Assembly (NCBI GenBank): GCA_963844865.1
Contig: CAWJPY010000009.1
Span: forward strand, 1-64,000
Length of the DNA stretch: 64,000 nt
Direction of reading: 5' to 3'
From: CAWJPY01 sp963844865
GTDB lineage: Bacteria > Acidobacteriota > Thermoanaerobaculia > Thermoanaerobaculales > Sulfomarinibacteraceae
In this document: positions 43,353-52,315 of the stretch, one piece after another
How the letters are laid out: every line of letters starts with the position of its first letter
Numbering within the stretch: position 1 is the first letter of the stretch
Program-made: the position numbers and the translations under genes
The notes under the pieces: generated by a model
Databases searched by the model: none
What the model was told of the DNA's origin: nothing
The model's input: only the letters and a program-made list of their open reading frames with translations

Positions 43353-44294
43353 TCAGCCCCCATCCTCGTCCACGGGAGCGGTGCACACTCGGTTGCGGCC
43401 GCCCTCCTTGGCCCGGTAGAGCTCGCGGTCGGCGGCGGCGATGAGCTCCTCGGCGGTGCGTCCGTGGTGGGGCCACTCGGCCAGGCCCTGGCTGATGGTG
43501 ACCGAGCAGACGGCTCCGCCGCCGGCTATCCGGCGCTCCTGTACGGTGGCCCGGAGCCGCTCGGCCACGGTCCCGGCCGCCGCCAGAGGGGTGCACGGGT
43601 ACAGGATCACCGCCTCGTCGCCGCCGTAGAGCCCCGCCACGTCCCCGGAGCGCAGCACCTCTCGGAACATGACGCCCATCTCACGCACCACGGCCCGACC
43701 GGCCAGGTGGCCGCACGTGTCGTTGACGCGTTTGAGGCCGTCGATGTCGGTCATGGCCAACGAGAACACGCCGCGGTTGCGGACGATCTCGGTCTCCAGC
43801 TCACGCAGGAAGGAGTCGAAGGTCAGAAGCCCGGTGAGCTGGTCGTAGTGGATGCGGCGGTGGACCTGCTGGAAGAACCGTCCCTCCAGCTCGTCTCGGA
43901 CCATGAACTTGAGCACCACCTCGCCGATGCGCACCTGGTCGCCGTTTACGAGCTGGGCCGTCTCAGCCGGCTCGCCGTTGACGAAGGTGCCGTTGGAGCT
44001 GCCAAGATCCGTGAGCTCGTAGAAGTCCCGGTCGTCGATGCGGACGCACGCGATCCGGGCGTGGCGACGGGACACCGCGAGGTCCGGGATCTCCAGGTCC
44101 ACGTCGCTGGCGCGGCCGATGACCAGCTCCGAGCTCGGGAGGGGGATCTCCCGTCCGATCTCCCATCCTGCCAGGACCACCAGCGCGGCCTGGGTGTGGG
44201 CGGTCTTCCCCCCTGCGGGCCGCATCTCCTGGTGCGTGGTCTTGGCCTCGCCGGTGGGGTCGGGCGCTGCTGGAGGAGTGGCCTTTTCACCCAA
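43353..44294 (-). CDS. FHA-GGDEF protein
   Basis: A signalling protein combining an N-terminal FHA domain (about 50-115; LVIGRASDVDLEIPDLAVSRRH and SSNGTFVNG, the phosphothreonine-binding loops) with a C-terminal GGDEF domain (about 145-305; SLAMTDIDGLKRVND, YGGDEAVILYP). The FHA domain may respond to phosphorylated partners, for instance targets of a Ser/Thr kinase such as the one at 581. The active-site loop is GGDEA rather than GGDEF, so catalysis is uncertain; cyclic di-GMP binding without synthesis is possible. The longest start is a TTG at 44294 with GGAG upstream; the true start may be further in. Confidence 0.82.
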   Translation of the reverse strand: MGEKATPPAAPDPTGEAKTTHQEMRPAGGKTAHTQAALVVLAGWEIGREIPLPSSELVIGRASDVDLEIPDLAVSRRHARIACVRIDDRDFYELTDLGSSNGTFVNGEPAETAQLVNGDQVRIGEVVLKFMVRDELEGRFFQQVHRRIHYDQLTGLLTFDSFLRELETEIVRNRGVFSLAMTDIDGLKRVNDTCGHLAGRAVVREMGVMFREVLRSGDVAGLYGGDEAVILYPCTPLAAAGTVAERLRATVQERRIAGGGAVCSVTISQGLAEWPHHGRTAEELIAAADRELYRAKEGGRNRVCTAPVDEDGG

Positions 44295-44473
44295 CGCGTC
44301 GTTCTCCGCTCCGGCACCCGTCCGCTGTGGGCCGGGACACGAGGGGTGCCAGGGACGTTCGGCGTCAATCCTATCATCGGCCCGAGCGGGACGTGGTGCG
44401 GGACGCGAGCCCGCACCGGAGGCCTGGAATGGCCGCCCGCCGCCCGCTCGTTCGAACAGGCGGGAGGCGGCCT

Positions 44474-45175
44474 ATGGACAAGCCCGTGTGCGCAGTCGTC
44501 GGTATCGGACCCGGAAACGGGGCGGCTCTGGCCCGCAGGTTCGCGGGGGAGGGGTACCGCATGGCCCTGCTCGCGCGCAGCACCGGCCTGTCCGAGGAGC
44601 TGGCGTCCGAGCTCGAAGATGCGCGGGCCTACGCCTGCGACGTCACGGACCCGCAGGCCGTGGAGCGTACCTTCGCCCGGATCGCGGACGATCTGGGGGA
44701 GGTGGAGACCCTCGTCTACAACGCCGGGACGGGCACCTGGGGCACGGTGGAGGACATCGACCCCACCGCCTTCGAGGCGGCGTGGCGGGTGAACGCCTTC
44801 GGCGCCCTGCTGGTCGCCCGTCAGGTGATCCCGGCCATGAAGCGCGCGGGGAGAGGGAACATCCTCTTCATCGGTGCCACCGCGTCCCGCCGCGGCAGGC
44901 CCATGACCGCCGCCTTCGCGCCGGCCAAGGCCGCGCAGCGCTCCCTGGCCGAGTCCATGGCGCGGCACCTGTGGCCTGCGGGCATCCACGTGGCCCTGGT
45001 GATCATCGACGGAGTGGTGGAGGAACAGCGCACCCGCGAGCACTTCCCGGACAAGCCGAAGAGCTTCTTCGTCCAGCCCGACGATCTCGCGGGCACCGCC
45101 TTCGCCCTCACCCGGCAGCCGCGCTCCGCGTGGTCCTTCGAGGTGGAGGCGCGCCCCTTCGGGGAAGACTGGTAG
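44474..45175 (+). CDS. Short-chain dehydrogenase-like protein
   Basis: A 233-residue SDR. The nucleotide loop is GIGPGNG (10-16) and VYNAGTGTWG matches NNAG. Catalytic Ser is in IGATASRRG. The usual YxxxK is FAPAK, with Phe in place of the catalytic Tyr, so activity on typical substrates is doubtful. ATG at 44474 follows GGGAGGCGGCCT. Substrate unknown; no pathway neighbours are evident. Confidence 0.75.
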   Translation: MDKPVCAVVGIGPGNGAALARRFAGEGYRMALLARSTGLSEELASELEDARAYACDVTDPQAVERTFARIADDLGEVETLVYNAGTGTWGTVEDIDPTAFEAAWRVNAFGALLVARQVIPAMKRAGRGNILFIGATASRRGRPMTAAFAPAKAAQRSLAESMARHLWPAGIHVALVIIDGVVEEQRTREHFPDKPKSFFVQPDDLAGTAFALTRQPRSAWSFEVEARPFGEDW

Positions 45176-45284
45176 CTCTCCAGCGGAGGGGTCGGAGGAC
45201 GGGCCCCTCGGGCGGCCTGGGGAGGAACCGAATCCCTGCCGGCGAGGGGGAGGTGTAGCTGGGCGGCGACGGGCGGTGTGGGCC

Positions 45285-45896
45285 TCAGGGGCGCGCCGGT
45301 GACGGACCCCCGAGTGTGAACGGAATCCGGACCTCGCGCTCTGCGAGGTCGATCGTGAGCACCCAGGAGCCGGCTTGAACACCTCCAGGGATGTGGAAGA
45401 GGAGTGGACCACCGCACCGGCTGAACCGGGAGACCTCCAGGGAGGGAGATCCGTAGCCGTGCCCTGGAGCGGCGTAGAACCAGCGGCCGCACGGGCGGCG
45501 AGCGGCCCCCGTGTGGTCCACGGGCGGGCTCGCGATCCGGGCAGCCCGGAGCGCCCCGTAGAGCGAGCTGTAGACCTCGGCGAACCGCTCTTGAGAGATC
45601 GGGGGGTGGATGATGCCCGTCGGCCCGCGCAGCTCGATGGACTCGCGGTCGATGCGCACGCGATCTGCGGCTGTGGCCGTCACCGATGCCGGGAGGATCA
45701 GCCACTCATCGCCGAGGTGGGTGTCCGGGTAGCGGGTGCTCAGGACGACCTCGACCTCCGGACCCCGGTAGCGGATCAACCCATCGCTCTCCCGGCGAAC
45801 CTCGCCCGGGGTGTGGAGGGTGGCGGTCGAGCACGCTCCCACCAGACCCAGGGCGGCGATGCACGTCCACGGGACTCGAGGACGGACGACTGTCAT
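45285..45896 (-). CDS. Lipoprotein of unknown function
   Basis: A 203-residue lipoprotein with signal WTCIAALGLVGAC (Cys22) and GGGAGGGAACC before the ATG. The mature protein is beta-rich (RYRGPEVEVVLSTRYP, GSWVLTIDLAEREVRIPFTL) and has one internal Cys pair (RPCGRWFY, SRCGGPLL). I do not recognise the family. Convergent with the SDR gene and divergent from the next gene. Confidence 0.6.
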   Translation of the reverse strand: MTVVRPRVPWTCIAALGLVGACSTATLHTPGEVRRESDGLIRYRGPEVEVVLSTRYPDTHLGDEWLILPASVTATAADRVRIDRESIELRGPTGIIHPPISQERFAEVYSSLYGALRAARIASPPVDHTGAARRPCGRWFYAAPGHGYGSPSLEVSRFSRCGGPLLFHIPGGVQAGSWVLTIDLAEREVRIPFTLGGPSPARP

Positions 45897-46081
45897 GGTT
45901 CCCTCCCCCTTGGAGAGGTCCCGCCGGCGGCAGAGATTCCCGCCCCGGATCACGGCTGGCAGCACGGGGGCAGGAGCATCCTCCGTGGGGCCTTCCGTGC
46001 TTGTGGTGGCCGTTGAGCGCTGTCATACTCGGGTGCACCGAGAGGTGCAAGGCCTCAACATCCCTGCCGAGGAGGTTCTCC

Positions 46082-47086
46082 ATGGCGTATCGAACACCGG
46101 TCGGCCGCGGGACGGTGGCGGCCGCTGCGTTGCTCGCGGTTTCGGCGGCGTTTGCGTGGGCCGCCGGCCCGGGTGCGACCATCCACGGCACGGTGGTGGA
46201 CGAACAGGGGCAGCCCCTTGCCGGGGTCCAGGTCGCGGTCACCGTTGCCGAGGGCACGCACCGGCTGGAAGCCACCACCAAGAAGAAGGGCGTGTTCGTG
46301 GTGCGCGTCCCCGACCGCACCGCGGTCTGGGAGATCCACTGCAGCCTGGAGGGGTATGCGGACGCCGTGGAGCCGCTGCAGCCGGGCACCCGGGACATGA
46401 GCTTCGTCGCGATCACGATGGCGTCGCTGGATCAGGCGCCGGAGGTGGCGGCGCCCGACGCGCCCGTCGAACCACCTCGACCAGCACCCGCGCCGGCGCC
46501 GGTCGACAGCGACGCGGCGCGGGCCAAGGCGATCCCGGTCTTCAACCAGGGCGCCACGGCCCTGCAGGAGGGCGACCTGGCCACCGCGGAGGCTGCGTTC
46601 CGGCAGGCGGCGGTCATCGACCCGTCGTTCCCCGACGCGTATCGGGCACTGGCGGCGGTCGCGATGGAACGCGAGGATTACGGGGCCGCGGCGGCCTCGG
46701 CGGAACGGTTGCTCGAGCTCCAGGGGGACAACGTGGAGGCCGCGCGGACGGTGTACTACGCGGCCATGATGCTCGGCGATCCCGATCGCCTGGCCACCGC
46801 CGCACGGCGCGTGCTGGCCATGGGCGCCGAGACGAGCGACGGTGAGGTCCTGGGCCACGCCCGCGATCTGTTCGAGAGCAACGCGCAAGCTCTCGCGCGG
46901 GCTGTGCTCGAGCCGCTGGTGGAGGCGAGGCTAGACGAGGCGGAGGCCCACTATCTGCTCGGGATGTGCTGCAACTCGCTGGGGGACAAGGAGAGGGCCC
47001 GTCAGGCCTTCCGCGAGTTCCTGGCGCTGGCCCCCGACCACCCCGACGCCGCGTCCGCCCGCTCCATGCTGGAGTATCTCGAGTAG
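46082..47086 (+). CDS. Exported CarboxypepD_reg-like plus TPR protein
   Basis: A 334-residue exported protein. After a signal peptide (TVAAAALLAVSAAFAWA) comes a carboxypeptidase-regulatory-like beta sandwich (about 32-105; IHGTVVDEQGQPLAGVQV is the usual start), a proline/alanine linker and about 180 residues of TPR repeats (FNQGATALQEGDLATAEA, YRALAAVAMEREDYGAA, EAHYLLGMCCNSLGDK). Such proteins often organise cell-envelope complexes; the partner is unknown. GAGGAGGTTCTCC precedes the ATG. It converges with the DUF5916 gene, and the 140 bp between them contains no clear terminator. Confidence 0.75.
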   Translation: MAYRTPVGRGTVAAAALLAVSAAFAWAAGPGATIHGTVVDEQGQPLAGVQVAVTVAEGTHRLEATTKKKGVFVVRVPDRTAVWEIHCSLEGYADAVEPLQPGTRDMSFVAITMASLDQAPEVAAPDAPVEPPRPAPAPAPVDSDAARAKAIPVFNQGATALQEGDLATAEAAFRQAAVIDPSFPDAYRALAAVAMEREDYGAAAASAERLLELQGDNVEAARTVYYAAMMLGDPDRLATAARRVLAMGAETSDGEVLGHARDLFESNAQALARAVLEPLVEARLDEAEAHYLLGMCCNSLGDKERARQAFREFLALAPDHPDAASARSMLEYLE

Positions 47087-47225
47087 GCTTGCCCAGGACG
47101 CCCGGCGGAGGTCGGACCTGGCGCGCAGAGGGAGTGCCGCGCGCCGTTCCCGGTCCCTGGAAAGAGCTCGTTCGAGAGTTCACATTCAATGGGTGTCCAC
47201 CCCAGGTGGCACAACGGATGACCGT

Positions 47226-49310
47226 TCAGAACACCCACGACAGCTTGCCGAGCACAGTGTCCCCCTGGTCCGAACGTTCGCCGGTGGCGGAGGTCCCGCG
47301 CTGGTAGGCGAGCTGGAGAGAGCCGAACGGCGGCAGAAACCTCCACACGAGGAGGGTCTGGATGTTCTCCTTGTCGACTGCGGAGTTGCTCTGGAAGAAC
47401 ACGCTCACCAGGAGGTCGGGGCCGAAGTAGTAGTCGGTTCGAAAGACGTGGATGAAGGTGGTGTCCGTCTGCGGATCGGGGTCCAGTGAGAGCCGGGTCA
47501 GGCTGTAGGACAGGTTCCAGCTGTCGGAGAGCTTCCACTGCGCCTCCAGGCCGTAGAGCAGGAGGTCGCTGTCGAAGTTGGTCCCGACGCCGGCGAAGGC
47601 GGCGATCGACCGTCCGTCCCGGCCGTCCCATCCCACCTCGAGGTCGACCTGGCGGTTGCGGAACGCCTTCTCGTAGAGCTTGAACTCATCGAGAGCATCG
47701 ACCTCGAACGTCCACCCGCTGCGCAGGACGAGCGAGACCTCGAGATCCAGCTCCCAGCTCCGGAGCACGTCCCGCTGGCTCCAGTAGCGGTTGTAGTTGG
47801 TGTCGACCTTGATCCTCTCGAGGGTGCCGGAGTCGAACCAGAAGGTGTGCTCGAGGGCGGTGTCCACCTCCTTGCGGTCGTCGTCCTCGAGGAACCCCAC
47901 CGCGTTGAAGGCCTCTCGGATGCCGGCGTCGAGGTCGGTGTAGCGGACGTGGAAGTGACTGGTCGCGGTGTCCCAGGAAGGTCTGACGAACCAGGCCGCG
48001 CCGCCATCGCCTCGGCCGCCGTACACTCGAATGACCTGCGCCGTCAGGCCGAGCTGCTCGGTGAAGAAGAGGGTCGTGTCGAGCCCCACGGATCCGGCGT
48101 CTGAGCCGTCACGTCGCCGGTTGGCCGCGAGGATCCCCACGTCGGAGGGCCCGAGGCCCCGCCGGAGACGAAAGACGGTGTAGGCCGCGTCCGACCCGCC
48201 GACCGCTGCCGGGTCGCCGAAGTCACCGTCGGCGCTCAGCATGGCGATGTCGGAGTTGCCGACCTTCCCCACCAGCTTCGCCCCCCACGAGATGTCTCCG
48301 ATACGGCGGCTGTAGAACTGGAGGAGGCGCTGATCGAACATCTCCAGTCCTTCGAGGAAGAACGGACGCTTCTCCGGGATGAACAGCTCGAAGCGCGTGA
48401 GGTTGATCTCTTCGACGTCGGCCTCGACGATGGCGAAGTCGGGGTTGATGGTCAGGTCGAGGCCGAGCGTGCTGGTGACGCGGTACCTCAGGTCACCGCC
48501 GATCTCGTAGGTGGTGTCGTTGCCGTCCTGGAGGGTCAGGAGTGCGTAGGGGATGACCCGCAGGCGGTTCGTCGCGCGCAGGGGGAGGTCGAGGCCGGTC
48601 AGCGCGCCGAACTGAGAGACCCGTGACTCGGTTTCCCCGGGGCCGGCCCAGACCGACATCTCCAGGCGTCGCGGCACGGTGCGCGTGAAGTTGACTCCCC
48701 AGATGCGATGCTGGCCCGCCTTGTAGGTGAGGATTTCGAACGGCACGGCGATCTCCGCCGTCCACCCCGATGCCGTGCGCCGGGCCGCGCACCGCCAGGC
48801 GGCGTCCCACCTGGTGTCGACGGTGCGACCGTTGTCGGCGATCCGTCCGTCCTCCTGGGTGCCGAGCAGGTTGGTGCGGAAGAAGTACGCCGTGCGGTCG
48901 TCGTCGAAGGTGTCGAGGAGCACGCCGACCGCGTCGTCGTCGTCGAGCTCGCCGTCGCGGGTGGTCACGGCGGCGGCGATCCGCCCCGGCTCCGGGTCGG
49001 ACAGGACGAACGCGACGAACAGCGCACGATCGGAAACTCCCACCCTGACGGTCGTCGCGAAGGGCGACGGCTGACCGAAGCCGGGTCTGATCTGGACGAA
49101 GCCTTCGACCACGGCCGCTTCCGACCACGAGATCTCATCAACAACGCCGTCGATCGTGGGCTCGGAGCTCAGCGTGACCGCGTCGAGCTGGAGGCCCGAT
49201 GCGGTCCCGCCACCCAGCAGCAGCGCCAGTGTCACGAGGGCGCCCGCGGCGGTCGCGCGGAGCGGCCAGCCCTGTCCGAGACACGGGCGCCGCGAGCTTT
49301 CGAGTGGCAT
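47226..49310 (-). CDS. DUF5916 outer-membrane protein with CBM9-like domain
   Basis: A 694-residue exported protein and the last gene of the inositol-type operon. A signal peptide precedes a CBM9-like beta-sandwich (about 45-215; TIDGVVDEISWSEAA and DDAVGVLLDTFDD), then a long membrane beta-barrel (DUF5916) with alternating aromatic strands to the C-terminal WVF. FFLEGLEMFDQRLLQFYSRRIG is the hallmark of the family. CBM9 domains bind sugars, and DUF5916 proteins are outer-membrane proteins of unknown cargo, so uptake or capture of an inositol derivative or glycan is a reasonable guess. GGAAGGGTCG precedes the ATG. The gap to the upstream phosphatase gene is 34 bp. Confidence 0.8.
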   Translation of the reverse strand: MPLESSRRPCLGQGWPLRATAAGALVTLALLLGGGTASGLQLDAVTLSSEPTIDGVVDEISWSEAAVVEGFVQIRPGFGQPSPFATTVRVGVSDRALFVAFVLSDPEPGRIAAAVTTRDGELDDDDAVGVLLDTFDDDRTAYFFRTNLLGTQEDGRIADNGRTVDTRWDAAWRCAARRTASGWTAEIAVPFEILTYKAGQHRIWGVNFTRTVPRRLEMSVWAGPGETESRVSQFGALTGLDLPLRATNRLRVIPYALLTLQDGNDTTYEIGGDLRYRVTSTLGLDLTINPDFAIVEADVEEINLTRFELFIPEKRPFFLEGLEMFDQRLLQFYSRRIGDISWGAKLVGKVGNSDIAMLSADGDFGDPAAVGGSDAAYTVFRLRRGLGPSDVGILAANRRRDGSDAGSVGLDTTLFFTEQLGLTAQVIRVYGGRGDGGAAWFVRPSWDTATSHFHVRYTDLDAGIREAFNAVGFLEDDDRKEVDTALEHTFWFDSGTLERIKVDTNYNRYWSQRDVLRSWELDLEVSLVLRSGWTFEVDALDEFKLYEKAFRNRQVDLEVGWDGRDGRSIAAFAGVGTNFDSDLLLYGLEAQWKLSDSWNLSYSLTRLSLDPDPQTDTTFIHVFRTDYYFGPDLLVSVFFQSNSAVDKENIQTLLVWRFLPPFGSLQLAYQRGTSATGERSDQGDTVLGKLSWVF

Positions 49311-49344
49311 CGACCCTTCCAGGTGTGTGAAGCGCTGGTGACGC

Positions 49345-50940
49345 TCAGTCCTTGAACCGCTCGACCGTGACCACGTTCATCGTCTCGTGGTAGCGGCAGG
49401 AGAAGCCGACCGAGGTCAGACCCCTCAGCGAGACCATCCTCTTGGAGCTGTCGAGGAACATGCCGTCGGCGAGCTGGAGCGTGATCTCGCCGTCGTCGTA
49501 GGCGAGGACGTTGGTGGTCGGGTCGAAGCTGCCCGACAGGTGCGCCGCGAGCGCCGTGATGTCGACGAACCAGTCCCCGTCCGCGTTTTGCTGCGGTGGG
49601 TCCCCGAACTGGAGCAGGGATCCGAAGGGCGCGAAGCGAACCTCCTGGTAGGCCCCGAACGGCACCACCGGCGTGCCGCGTCCCGGGTCGGCCTTGTCGA
49701 TCCTGAAGGTGTCGACGACGGTCCCGTCCTCGAGCCTGGTGGTGATCGACAGCAGGTCGCGATCCACCTCGACCGCCAGGTAGCACGTTTGCGCCTGGGG
49801 GTCGTAGTAGGTGGGGAACCACACCTTGGGAACGAGGCTTTCCTTGGCGTTGTCGCCGGATCGGCCGGAGATGACGTAGATCGTGCCCTCCGCCGGGCTC
49901 GCCATGAGCTCGTCGTTCCTGATCGCGTAGCTCCTCGCCATCGCGTGGTCGTGCCCGTTGAACACGACGTCGACGTGGTGCCTGTCGATGACCGGCCCGA
50001 AGGCGGCCCGCGTCAGGGTGCCGCTGCGGTCCGTCGCCAGGTTGTAGGTGGCGTCGTGGTAGACGACGAGATTCCACGTCTTGGTGCTCGCGGCGAGATC
50101 GGCATCGAGCCAGGCGACCTCGGCGTCGATCATCGCCCGTTGCGCCTCCGGATCGGAGAGCTCGTAGGTGAACGAGCTGTTCAACACCGCGATGTGCGCG
50201 TCGCCGTAGTCGAAGGAGTAGACCTCGCCCTCGAGGCCGGGCGGCCCGTTCTGCGGGACCCTGAAGAGGCTGACGAAGTACTCCGGCCGCTGCCAGCGCT
50301 CCTTGCTGGTGACGCCCCGGGGCTCGTGGTCGCCGATCACGGGCACGATCGGGATGTTCGCGAGGACGTCCTGGGCGGCCGCGAACCACGCCTGCCACTG
50401 CGCGTAGTCCTTGCCGGAGTACACCAGGTCGCCCACGCTCACCGCGAACCTGGCGTCCGGGTTCGCACCGAACGCACCGCCCACGGTGCGCCGCCACTGC
50501 TCGTAGACGGGCTCGTGCTCGTGGGAGTCGCCGAAGACGAGGAACCGGAACCTCCCGGGCTCGGCGCTCTCGGTCAGGAACGTGTAGTACGCGCTCCAGC
50601 GGCTGCCATCACCGACGCGGTAGACGTATCTGGTCCCCGGCTGCAGATCGCGCAAGGTCACCGAGAAGAGATGGATGGTGCCGACATTGGTGACCAGCCT
50701 CTCTGCAGGCGGCGCCTGGGTGATGGCGGGCGTGCCGCCGATCGGCGCGTACTCGACGGCGCCCACGGCCACCGTGGCATCGGTGCGCCATCCGATGGTC
50801 TGGGTCGTCCGGGGACTCTCCGACCAGGTCAGTCGGATGTTGTCAGGCGTTGCGGATGCGCCGGCTGCGCCGGTAGACGGCGTGCCGAGGGCCGCGGCGA
50901 TCGCCACCACGGCGAGAATCGACCAGATCTGCTTGCTCAC
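49345..50940 (-). CDS. Exported purple-acid-phosphatase-like metallophosphoesterase
   Basis: A 532-codon exported enzyme. GTG at 50940 behind GGGAGGACCC gives the signal peptide (WSILAVVAIAAALGTPSTG). An N-terminal fibronectin-like domain (about 32-122) typical of purple acid phosphatases is followed by the two-metal phosphoesterase domain: GDSHEH (137-142), GDLVY (170-174), GDHE (203-206), VVYHDATYN and GHDHAM. In the third motif the normal Asn metal ligand of GNH[ED] is Asp. A beta domain at the C-terminus is extra. Family members remove phosphate from monoesters, including phytate in some cases. Its place in an inositol operon suggests an inositol-phosphate substrate, but this is inference. 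Confidence 0.8.
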   Translation of the reverse strand: MSKQIWSILAVVAIAAALGTPSTGAAGASATPDNIRLTWSESPRTTQTIGWRTDATVAVGAVEYAPIGGTPAITQAPPAERLVTNVGTIHLFSVTLRDLQPGTRYVYRVGDGSRWSAYYTFLTESAEPGRFRFLVFGDSHEHEPVYEQWRRTVGGAFGANPDARFAVSVGDLVYSGKDYAQWQAWFAAAQDVLANIPIVPVIGDHEPRGVTSKERWQRPEYFVSLFRVPQNGPPGLEGEVYSFDYGDAHIAVLNSSFTYELSDPEAQRAMIDAEVAWLDADLAASTKTWNLVVYHDATYNLATDRSGTLTRAAFGPVIDRHHVDVVFNGHDHAMARSYAIRNDELMASPAEGTIYVISGRSGDNAKESLVPKVWFPTYYDPQAQTCYLAVEVDRDLLSITTRLEDGTVVDTFRIDKADPGRGTPVVPFGAYQEVRFAPFGSLLQFGDPPQQNADGDWFVDITALAAHLSGSFDPTTNVLAYDDGEITLQLADGMFLDSSKRMVSLRGLTSVGFSCRYHETMNVVTVERFKD

Positions 50941-50965
50941 GGGTCCTCCCCTCTGCACTGCGCCC

Positions 50966-52258
50966 TCAGGAGCGATGCCCCTGCGGAACGTAGGTCTCGA
51001 GCTTCCTGTCCGCGTACACCGGCTCCAGCCGGGCGAACCGCTGCACCCCACCCACCAGCGGCACGGCCGGCCAGTCCTCGCCGATGAGGGGGCGCGCGTA
51101 GCGCAGGAACGCGTCACCGACGTCGGCCCGCGAGGGCTCGATCCAGGCCTCGGGGAATGCGCGCTCCGAGTTGGCGACCTCGGCGAGTGGGACTTTGTCG
51201 TAGCGGACCCGGTAGGCGTGGCCTGGCTCGCGCAGGATGGTGGCCATGAAGCCCGAGCCCTCCTCGGCTGCGACGAACACCGCGTGCCGCCCGACCTGGT
51301 ACGCCTCCTCGAGGTCCACCGTCGAGGCGTGGACGATGCTGTGCCGCTGGTCGGTGCCCGGGATGTTGGCGCGGGCCGCGCCGCGGGCGGCGAGGCCGAC
51401 TCGGTTGAGGTGGTTCACCACCACCTGACCGACGGTCATCTGGCTCGAGGAGAAGGTGGTGTGGCCGAAGGCGTCCCTGCGCTCGCCGAGATCGCCGACG
51501 TCCAATCCCTCGCTGACCACCACCAGGGCGCGGCCGCGCTCACGGAGCGTGTCGTTGACCCGGTCGGCGAGCTCGTCGAGCCCGAGACGGGACTCACGCA
51601 GGAAGATGAGCAGGGGCATCCGCCGTTCGGGATCGGCGAGACGTGCCGCCGCGGGGATGAACCCGATCTTGCGGCCCATGGCCTGGAGCACGAGGACCGG
51701 GTCCGACGGGCACGAGCCGGCGTTCTCCTGGTCGGCGGTCTGCACGGCGAGCGCCCAGTAGCGGGCCACGCTCCCGTACCCCGGCGTGTGGTCGATGAGC
51801 CGGAAGTCGGCGTCGCCCACGTCGTTGTCGATGGTCTTGGGGATGCCCGTGGCCACCAGCTCGAGGCCGCGCTCCGAGGCCAGCGACGAGACCTTGTGGG
51901 CGGTGTCCATGGAGTCGTTGCCGCCGATGTAGAAGAAGGTGCCGACGTCGTGGGCCCGGAACACGTCGATGATCCGTTCCAGGTCCTCCTCCTGGCCCTT
52001 CCTGAGCTTGTACCGGCAGGTCCCGGTGGCGCCGGCGGCCGGGGTGGTGCGCAGCAGCGCGATCTCGTCCGGGCCCTGGGCGGAGAGGTCGAGCAGCTCC
52101 TCACGGAGCACGCCCTCGATGCCGTGCCGGCCCGCATACACCGTGCCGAAGAGCTCGGGCATCAGGCGGCAGGTCTCGACCACGCCCCGCAGCGAGTTGT
52201 TGATGACCGGCGTGGGACCGCCCGACTGGGCGACGACGACGTTCTTCGGTGTGGCCAT
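50966..52258 (-). CDS. pfp: PPi-type phosphofructokinase family enzyme
   Basis: A 430-residue PfkA-family enzyme, longer than the 320-residue bacterial ATP-PFK. Glycine loop QSGGPTPVINNSL (11-23), IGGNDSMDT at 111-119 and GIPKTIDND at 138-146 are visible. Lys in PKTIDND and Asp/Asn in place of GGDGS are what distinguish pyrophosphate-dependent from ATP-dependent enzymes, so PPi is the likely donor. The substrate may be fructose 6-phosphate or a related sugar phosphate. It lies 57 bp downstream of the LarA-like gene on the same strand, and could feed triose production from the sugar acids made upstream in this operon. Confidence 0.82.
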   Translation of the reverse strand: MATPKNVVVAQSGGPTPVINNSLRGVVETCRLMPELFGTVYAGRHGIEGVLREELLDLSAQGPDEIALLRTTPAAGATGTCRYKLRKGQEEDLERIIDVFRAHDVGTFFYIGGNDSMDTAHKVSSLASERGLELVATGIPKTIDNDVGDADFRLIDHTPGYGSVARYWALAVQTADQENAGSCPSDPVLVLQAMGRKIGFIPAAARLADPERRMPLLIFLRESRLGLDELADRVNDTLRERGRALVVVSEGLDVGDLGERRDAFGHTTFSSSQMTVGQVVVNHLNRVGLAARGAARANIPGTDQRHSIVHASTVDLEEAYQVGRHAVFVAAEEGSGFMATILREPGHAYRVRYDKVPLAEVANSERAFPEAWIEPSRADVGDAFLRYARPLIGEDWPAVPLVGGVQRFARLEPVYADRKLETYVPQGHRS

Positions 52259-52315
52259 GTTCCTCTCCCATCACCCGACCCGCGACCGCGAGCCGGGCGT
52301 CCGGTCGGTCCACCA

